Below are positions 3,943-7,480 of a DNA stretch of 7,480 bases, in pieces. The stretch's first letter is position 1. Each line of letters starts with the position of its first letter. Made by a program: the position numbers and the translations under genes. This DNA comes from Bacillota bacterium (GTDB lineage: Bacteria; Bacillota; Clostridia; Christensenellales; UMGS416): assembly GCA_023428265.1 (NCBI GenBank), contig JAEYYW010000184.1, forward strand, positions 1 to 7,480, in the 5' to 3' direction. Below the pieces are notes generated by a model that did not search any database, was not told where the DNA came from, and saw only the letters and a program-made list of their open reading frames with translations.

Positions 3943-6900
3943 TCATTTCGGGCGCGTGATTTTCACTGTGTATGCCTTGGTGTTGCCGGCCTGGGCTTTC
4001 ACCGTAATCACCAGCGTGCGCGTCTGACCGGCGCTCAGAGTGATAGTCTTGCTGGTTGTTGCGGCCCCGTCCAGCGTCATGGTGTAGCCGGCATACTTGT
4101 CGGCAAGCGCAAACGACAACGTCGTGCTGCTCTGGGTGCTGGGCAGGGTTACGGTGTAGCTTGTGGTCGCGCCTGCAAAGGCCGGGCTCAGTGTGCCGCC
4201 AGACAATGACAGGCTTGCCAGATACGCGTTGGTCGATTTGGCCCTGGCGATCGTGATCGTATACACCTTGGTGTTGCCTGCCTGAGCCTTCACGGTGACC
4301 GTGAATTTCCGCGTCTGGCCGGGGTTCAGTGCGACAGTCTTGCTGGTTGTCGCCTTTCCGTCCAGCATCATGGTGTAGCCGGCATACTTATCGGCAAGCG
4401 CAAACGACAACGTCGTGCTGCTCTGGGTGCTGGGCAGGGTTGCGGTGTAGCTTGTGGTCCCGCCAGCAAAGGCCGGGCTCAGTGTGCCGCCAGACAATGA
4501 CAGGCTTGCCAGATACGCGTTGGTCGATTTGGCCCTGGTGATCGTGATGGTGTATGCCTTGGTGTTGCCAGCCTGAGCCTTCACGGTGATCACCAGCTTC
4601 CGCGTCTGGCCGGGGTTCATCGCAACAGTCTTGCTGGTCGTCGCCTTTCCGTCCAGCGTCATGGTGTAGGTGGCATACTTGTCGGCAACCGCCGGCGTCA
4701 CCGTTGTGCTGGTTTGCGCATAGCTCAGCGCCACCGTGTAGCTTGTGGTCGTTTTCAAGAAGGTCGGCTTCAGCGTGCCCGCAGATGGCTTCAGGCTTGC
4801 CAGATACGCGTTGGTCGATTTGGCCCTGGTGATCGTGATCGTATACACCTTGGTGTTACCCGCCTGGGCCTTCACGGTGACCGCGAATTTCCTCGTCTGG
4901 CCGGGGTTCACCGCGACAGTCTTGCTGGTTGTCGCTTTTCCGTCCAGCGTCATGGTGTAGGTGGCATACTTGTCGGCAACCGCCGGCGTCACCGTTGTGC
5001 TGGTTTGCGCATAGCTCAGCGCAACCGTGTAGCTTGTGGTCGTTTTCAGGAAGGTCGGCTTCAGCGTGCCTGCAGACATCTTCAGGCTTGCCAGATACGA
5101 GTTGGTCGATTTGGCCCTGGTGACGGCCAGCGTGTAAACCTTGGTGTTGCCCGCCTGAGCCTTCACGGTGATCGCGAATTTCCGCGTCTGTCCGGGGTTC
5201 AGTGCGATGGATTTGCTGGTTGTCGCCTTTCCGTCCAGCGTCATCGTGTAGGTGGCGTATTTGTCAGCCAGGCCCAGCGAAATCGTGGTGCTGGTCTGCG
5301 CATAGGCCAGAGGCACCGAGTAGCTTGTCGTCGTGTTTTTAAACGCGGGCGACATTGTGCCCACAGAAGGTTTAAGGCTGGCAAGGGTGGCGTTGGTTGA
5401 CTTGGAGCGAACCACCGTGACATAGTAGTACGTCGTGACCTTGCCGGCGACCACCTTGACCGTGACAGCGGAGGACTGGCCGGGGTTCAGCGTTACGGCA
5501 ACCGAGGAGACAAGGCTGCCATTGATATAAAGCTTGCTCTTGGAATCGGCCAGGACGGGGCTTATCGTGACCTTGCTTACGGTCTCGCCCAGTGTCAGCG
5601 TGTATTTGTACACATCCTGGTCAAACGCCGGGCTCAGTTTTCCGGAGGTCACACTGATGGCTCTCAGCTGATCGTTGCGGTAGCCCCTCACCTGCGTCTT
5701 CGGGATCACGAGGTTGTATCCTTTGACCGTGCCCACGGCCGCTTCGAACGGTACCTTGACGCTTGGCAGCTGATAACCGGCAGGCACCGACGACACCGTT
5801 GCCCAATAGGTGGCCGAGTTCAAACCGGAAACCGTGACCAGACCGGATGCGTCTGAAACACCGGTGCCCACCAGCACCGTGAGGTTGGCATCCTGATAGA
5901 ACTTGAGGCCAACACCGGGATACGCAGCACCGGTCGACTCCTTGACGGTGATTTTCAACTTGCCTTTTTCGAGCACCGTGATTGCCTGATCAGCGGTCAT
6001 GCCATTGTAACTCACGGTGATCTTCTTGATCGTGCTGGCCAGAGCGGTGGTGGGCGCGCAAGCATACCCTGTCACCGCCTCGCTTGTGCCATTGTCGTAA
6101 TGGGCCGACACCGCCAGGCCTGCGGGATTGAACACTTCGCCTTCAACATAGACTATCTTGGCCGGAGGCGTGTCGATCGTGATGCCAGTAAGGGCCTTCT
6201 TGCGCACTGTGATCTCCTGATCGGCAGACTTGCCCTCATAGCTCACGGTGATCTTTGTGTCCGCGGTTGAAAGCGCTGCGTTCGGCGCCAATGCATAGCT
6301 GGTCACGGCCTCGTTGGTGTTGTTGTCATAATGGGCCAGCACCACCATGCCCGCCGGATCAAACAGGCTGCCCTCAACATAGGCGGTTTTGGTCGGCGGC
6401 AGGCTGATTGTGATGCCTGTGAGCTTCTTGGCGCGCACCGTGATTGCCTGGTCGGCAGTCTTGGTGACACCGGCAACCGTGAAGGACACGGTGACTTTGT
6501 CGTCCGCCGTCGCAAGGGGGCCACCGGGCTCGACGGTGTAGTTCGTCACAAACGCGCTTGTATCGTTGTCATAGAACGCCAGCACGGCCATGCCGTTGGG
6601 ATCAAAGCTGTTTCCCTCGATATAGGCCGTCTTCAGAGGAGGCGTCGGGATTGAGATGCTTGCCAGCGCCTTGGTGCGCACCGAGATCGGCTGCTCGGCG
6701 GTGAGGTCGGCATACCGGATCGTCACCTTTGTGGTGGTGATCGCCAGAGCGCCCGCAGGCTCAATCGAGAAGCCTGTTACCGCTGCGCTTGTGTCATTGT
6801 CATAGAACGCCGTCACCACCATGCCGGCAGGGCTGAAGGAGGTGCCCTCGACATAAGCTAGCTTGGACGGTGCCTGGGTGATTTCAATCCTCACCGGCAG

Positions 6901-7480
6901 CTTCGTCTGCACGCTGATCTCCTGCTCCACTGACCTTGTCACGCTGGCATAGGTATAGATGATGGAGACCTTGGTGTCTGTGATAGACAGTGTGCTGGAT
7001 GGGAAGATCAAATAACCGAGCACGGGGGCGCTGGTGCCGTTGTCAAAGTATGCCGTTACCTCCATGCCGGCTGTGCTGAACAGGCTCCCCTCGGTGTACA
7101 CCGTCTTTGTGGGCGCCTTGGTGATCGCAATGTGATCCAATGCCTTTGCGCGCACCTGGATGGCCTGGTTTGCAGTCTTTGTCACGCCTTCATAGGCGTA
7201 GGATACGGTGATGGTGCTGTCCAGCACGGTTAGGGCGCGGATCGGATCCAGGGTGTAGTCCGTCACAACGGCGCTGGTGCCGTTGTCAAAGTGCGCCGTC
7301 ACCACCATGCCGGCTGCGCTGAAGGTATTGCCCTCGATGTAGCTGGTCTTGGCCGGCGGTGTTGTGATTTCAATGCTTGCCAGCGCCTTTGCGCGCACGG
7401 TGATCGCCTGATCCGCCGTCTTCGTCACCGCGCCGATGGTGCACGACACCGTCACCTTCTGATCGGTCGTCTTCAAGGCG
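3943..7480 (-). CDS. Giant Ig/cadherin-like repeat surface protein, 5' end outside window
   Basis: Open on the minus strand from the window edge to TGA at 3945-3943; 1178 or more residues, and no true start inside (the TTG at 7476 is an internal leucine codon). Numbering residues from that TTG codon: about 1-504 hold Ig-like repeats, 505-593 a SpaA/Cna-B-like domain, and 601-1177 six cadherin-like beta-sandwich repeats. The whole visible part is Thr/Ser/Ala/Val-rich, almost without Cys (two seen), typical of an extracellular stalk or adhesin. The C-terminus ends shortly after the last strand ('YTVKITRPK') with no LPxTG, no hydrophobic tail and no SLH domain, so any anchor, signal peptide or catalytic domain must be N-terminal. 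Role in adhesion or cell-wall attachment is inference. Transcription comes from outside the window; the hairpin at 3820-3852 likely ends it. Confidence 0.85.
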   Translation of the reverse strand, partial: ALKTTDQKVTVSCTIGAVTKTADQAITVRAKALASIEITTPPAKTSYIEGNTFSAAGMVVTAHFDNGTSAVVTDYTLDPIRALTVLDSTITVSYAYEGVTKTANQAIQVRAKALDHIAITKAPTKTVYTEGSLFSTAGMEVTAYFDNGTSAPVLGYLIFPSSTLSITDTKVSIIYTYASVTRSVEQEISVQTKLPVRIEITQAPSKLAYVEGTSFSPAGMVVTAFYDNDTSAAVTGFSIEPAGALAITTTKVTIRYADLTAEQPISVRTKALASISIPTPPLKTAYIEGNSFDPNGMAVLAFYDNDTSAFVTNYTVEPGGPLATADDKVTVSFTVAGVTKTADQAITVRAKKLTGITISLPPTKTAYVEGSLFDPAGMVVLAHYDNNTNEAVTSYALAPNAALSTADTKITVSYEGKSADQEITVRKKALTGITIDTPPAKIVYVEGEVFNPAGLAVSAHYDNGTSEAVTGYACAPTTALASTIKKITVSYNGMTADQAITVLEKGKLKITVKESTGAAYPGVGLKFYQDANLTVLVGTGVSDASGLVTVSGLNSATYWATVSSVPAGYQLPSVKVPFEAAVGTVKGYNLVIPKTQVRGYRNDQLRAISVTSGKLSPAFDQDVYKYTLTLGETVSKVTISPVLADSKSKLYINGSLVSSVAVTLNPGQSSAVTVKVVAGKVTTYYYVTVVRSKSTNATLASLKPSVGTMSPAFKNTTTSYSVPLAYAQTSTTISLGLADKYATYTMTLDGKATTSKSIALNPGQTRKFAITVKAQAGNTKVYTLAVTRAKSTNSYLASLKMSAGTLKPTFLKTTTSYTVALSYAQTSTTVTPAVADKYATYTMTLDGKATTSKTVAVNPGQTRKFAVTVKAQAGNTKVYTITITRAKSTNAYLASLKPSAGTLKPTFLKTTTSYTVALSYAQTSTTVTPAVADKYATYTMTLDGKATTSKTVAMNPGQTRKLVITVKAQAGNTKAYTITITRAKSTNAYLASLSLSGGTLSPAFAGGTTSYTATLPSTQSSTTLSFALADKYAGYTMMLDGKATTSKTVALNPGQTRKFTVTVKAQAGNTKVYTITIARAKSTNAYLASLSLSGGTLSPAFAGATTSYTVTLPSTQSSTTLSFALADKYAGYTMTLDGAATTSKTITLSAGQTRTLVITVKAQAGNTKAYTVKITRPK
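4080..4247. repeat. 168-bp near-identical DNA repeat, copy A (pair with 4371-4538)
   Basis: By direct reading, 4 of 168 bases differ from 4371-4538 (offset 291 bp): at the GACAAG/GATAAG codon (silent), a Val/Ala change, an Ala/Gly change, and one further silent difference. It codes for parts of cadherin-like units 5 and 6. Such identity suggests a recent duplication or gene conversion. Confidence 0.85.
4371..4538. repeat. 168-bp near-identical DNA repeat, copy B (pair with 4080-4247)
   Basis: Partner of 4080-4247 with about 98% identity over 168 bp. It covers the second half of the unit-5 N-terminal region and the start of the unit boundary toward unit 4. Confidence 0.85.
4651..4832. repeat. 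182-bp near-identical DNA repeat, copy A (pair with 4942-5123)
   Basis: By direct reading, 7 of 182 bases differ from 4942-5123 (offset 291 bp), about 96% identity; four of them cluster at 4780-4788. It codes for cadherin-like units 3 and 4. It is a separate identity class from the 4080/4371 pair. Confidence 0.85.
4942..5123. repeat. 182-bp near-identical DNA repeat, copy B (pair with 4651-4832)
   Basis: Partner of 4651-4832 at the same 291-bp offset. The two pairs of repeats thus share one period but differ in sequence in the first half of each unit. Confidence 0.85.
5698..5964 (-). other. SpaA/Cna-B-like domain within the repeat protein
   Basis: About 89 aa between the two repeat arrays. 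It shows the family pattern: 'LKITVKES' first strand, 'GVGLKFYQD', 'TGVSDASGLVTVSGLNSATY', and a 'P-A-G-Y' end motif. In Cna-B/SpaA domains the motif is Y-x-L-x-E-x-x-A-P-x-G-Y with the Glu catalysing a Lys-Asn isopeptide bond. Here the Glu position holds Val (YWATVSSVPAGY) and the usual final Asn before Lys is Pro (VIPK). Lys near 'ITVK' is kept. So it likely folds without the isopeptide bond. Assignment is by pattern only. Confidence 0.7.
5965..7480 (-). repeat. Tandem Ig-like repeats (Big_3-type), six complete plus one partial
   Basis: Repeat units of 77 or 81 aa carry 'K..Y.EG..F...GM.V.A.YDN.TS..VT.Y...P...L...D.K.TVSY', then 'ADQ.I.VR.K.L..I.I..PP'. The 'DNxTS' turn (DNGTS, DNDTS, DNNTN) occurs once in each full unit. 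Pattern fits bacterial Ig-like group 3 domains of wall-associated proteins. Four units (partial first, second, third, fifth) have a 4-residue longer loop ('GVTKTADQ') than the others ('LTAEQ', 'KSADQ', 'MTADQ'). DNA identity between units is clearly lower than in the cadherin-like array, so this array is older or less homogenised. It continues past the window edge. Confidence 0.75.

Larger units (their letters stand above)
3946..5676 (-). repeat. Six cadherin-like beta-sandwich repeats (PF12733-type), 97-aa period
   Basis: In protein order the units lie at 5395-5676, 5104-5394, 4813-5103, 4522-4812, 4231-4521 and 3946-4230. Units 2-5 are exactly 97 aa (291 bp). Each follows 'N.YLASL..S.GTL.P.F', 'TTSYTV.L', 'STT', 'ADKYA.YTM.LDGKATTSK', 'NPGQTRK', then 'TVKAQAGNTK.YT...TRAKST'. 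This is the pattern of the cadherin-like beta-sandwich family common in Clostridia surface proteins. Unit 1 is divergent ('NDQLRAISVTSGKLSPAFDQ'). Units 3-4 form one subtype (LKPTFLK, SYAQTSTTVTPAV) and units 5-6 another (LSPAFAG, STQSSTTLSFAL). The family's usual role is structural, in secreted or wall-bound proteins. Confidence 0.8.

Noticed and set aside
3946..5394. The evenly spaced direct repeats as a CRISPR array or mobile repeat
   Set aside because: The period of 291 bp is a multiple of three, the units are in one open frame and encode a known type of beta-sandwich repeat.
4714..5400. A 228-codon plus-strand frame with internal repeats opposite the cadherin-like array
   Set aside because: Its repeats only mirror the 291-bp repeats of the real gene; the translation is Arg/Gly/Cys-rich and there is no ribosome binding site.

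Overview
The window looks like chromosomal DNA of a fairly GC-rich Gram-positive anaerobe, most likely a gut-type Clostridia lineage. This is an inference. It rests on AGGAGG-type ribosome binding sites before nearly every gene, a consensus TTGACA promoter, a compact XRE regulator paired with a small membrane protein, and a giant Ig/cadherin-like repeat surface protein. No rRNA, tRNA, IS element, CRISPR array or riboswitch was recognised.

Left arm (1-2994, + strand): the end of an export-type operon, very GC-rich. It holds the 3' part of an ABC-2-type permease gene, then 12 bp later an exported Ig-like (NEW3/CARDB-like) protein with a C-terminal membrane anchor, then, through a 4-bp ATGA overlap, a four-helix membrane protein with a large extracellular domain resembling an FtsX/MacB-type permease. 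The ATPase gene is presumably upstream, outside the window. The tight spacing suggests that the three proteins form one envelope complex.

Middle (2995-3942): a short, visibly AT-richer regulatory cassette. An extended -10 promoter is flanked by two related 18-bp palindrome-like sites. It drives a 72-aa XRE regulator and an overlapping 141-aa four-helix DUF2178-like membrane protein. The layout suggests an autoregulated two-gene module. It ends in a strong symmetric hairpin lying between convergent genes.

Right arm (3943-7480, - strand): the 3' end of a very large gene for a surface or secreted protein; at least 1178 residues are visible and the N-terminus is outside the window. In protein order it has six complete and one partial Ig-like (Big_3-type) repeats, one SpaA/Cna-B-like domain that lacks the usual isopeptide Glu, and six cadherin-like (PF12733-type) repeats with an exact 97-aa (291-bp) period. 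The cadherin repeats are highly similar at DNA level and fall into two subtypes, which suggests recent duplication or gene conversion. There is no sortase signal or membrane anchor at the C-terminus.

The most interesting items are the mosaic, recently homogenised repeat array, the two-operator XRE/DUF2178 cassette with an in-frame ATG-TAA just before its GTG start, and the unusual permease / Ig-protein / FtsX-like operon.
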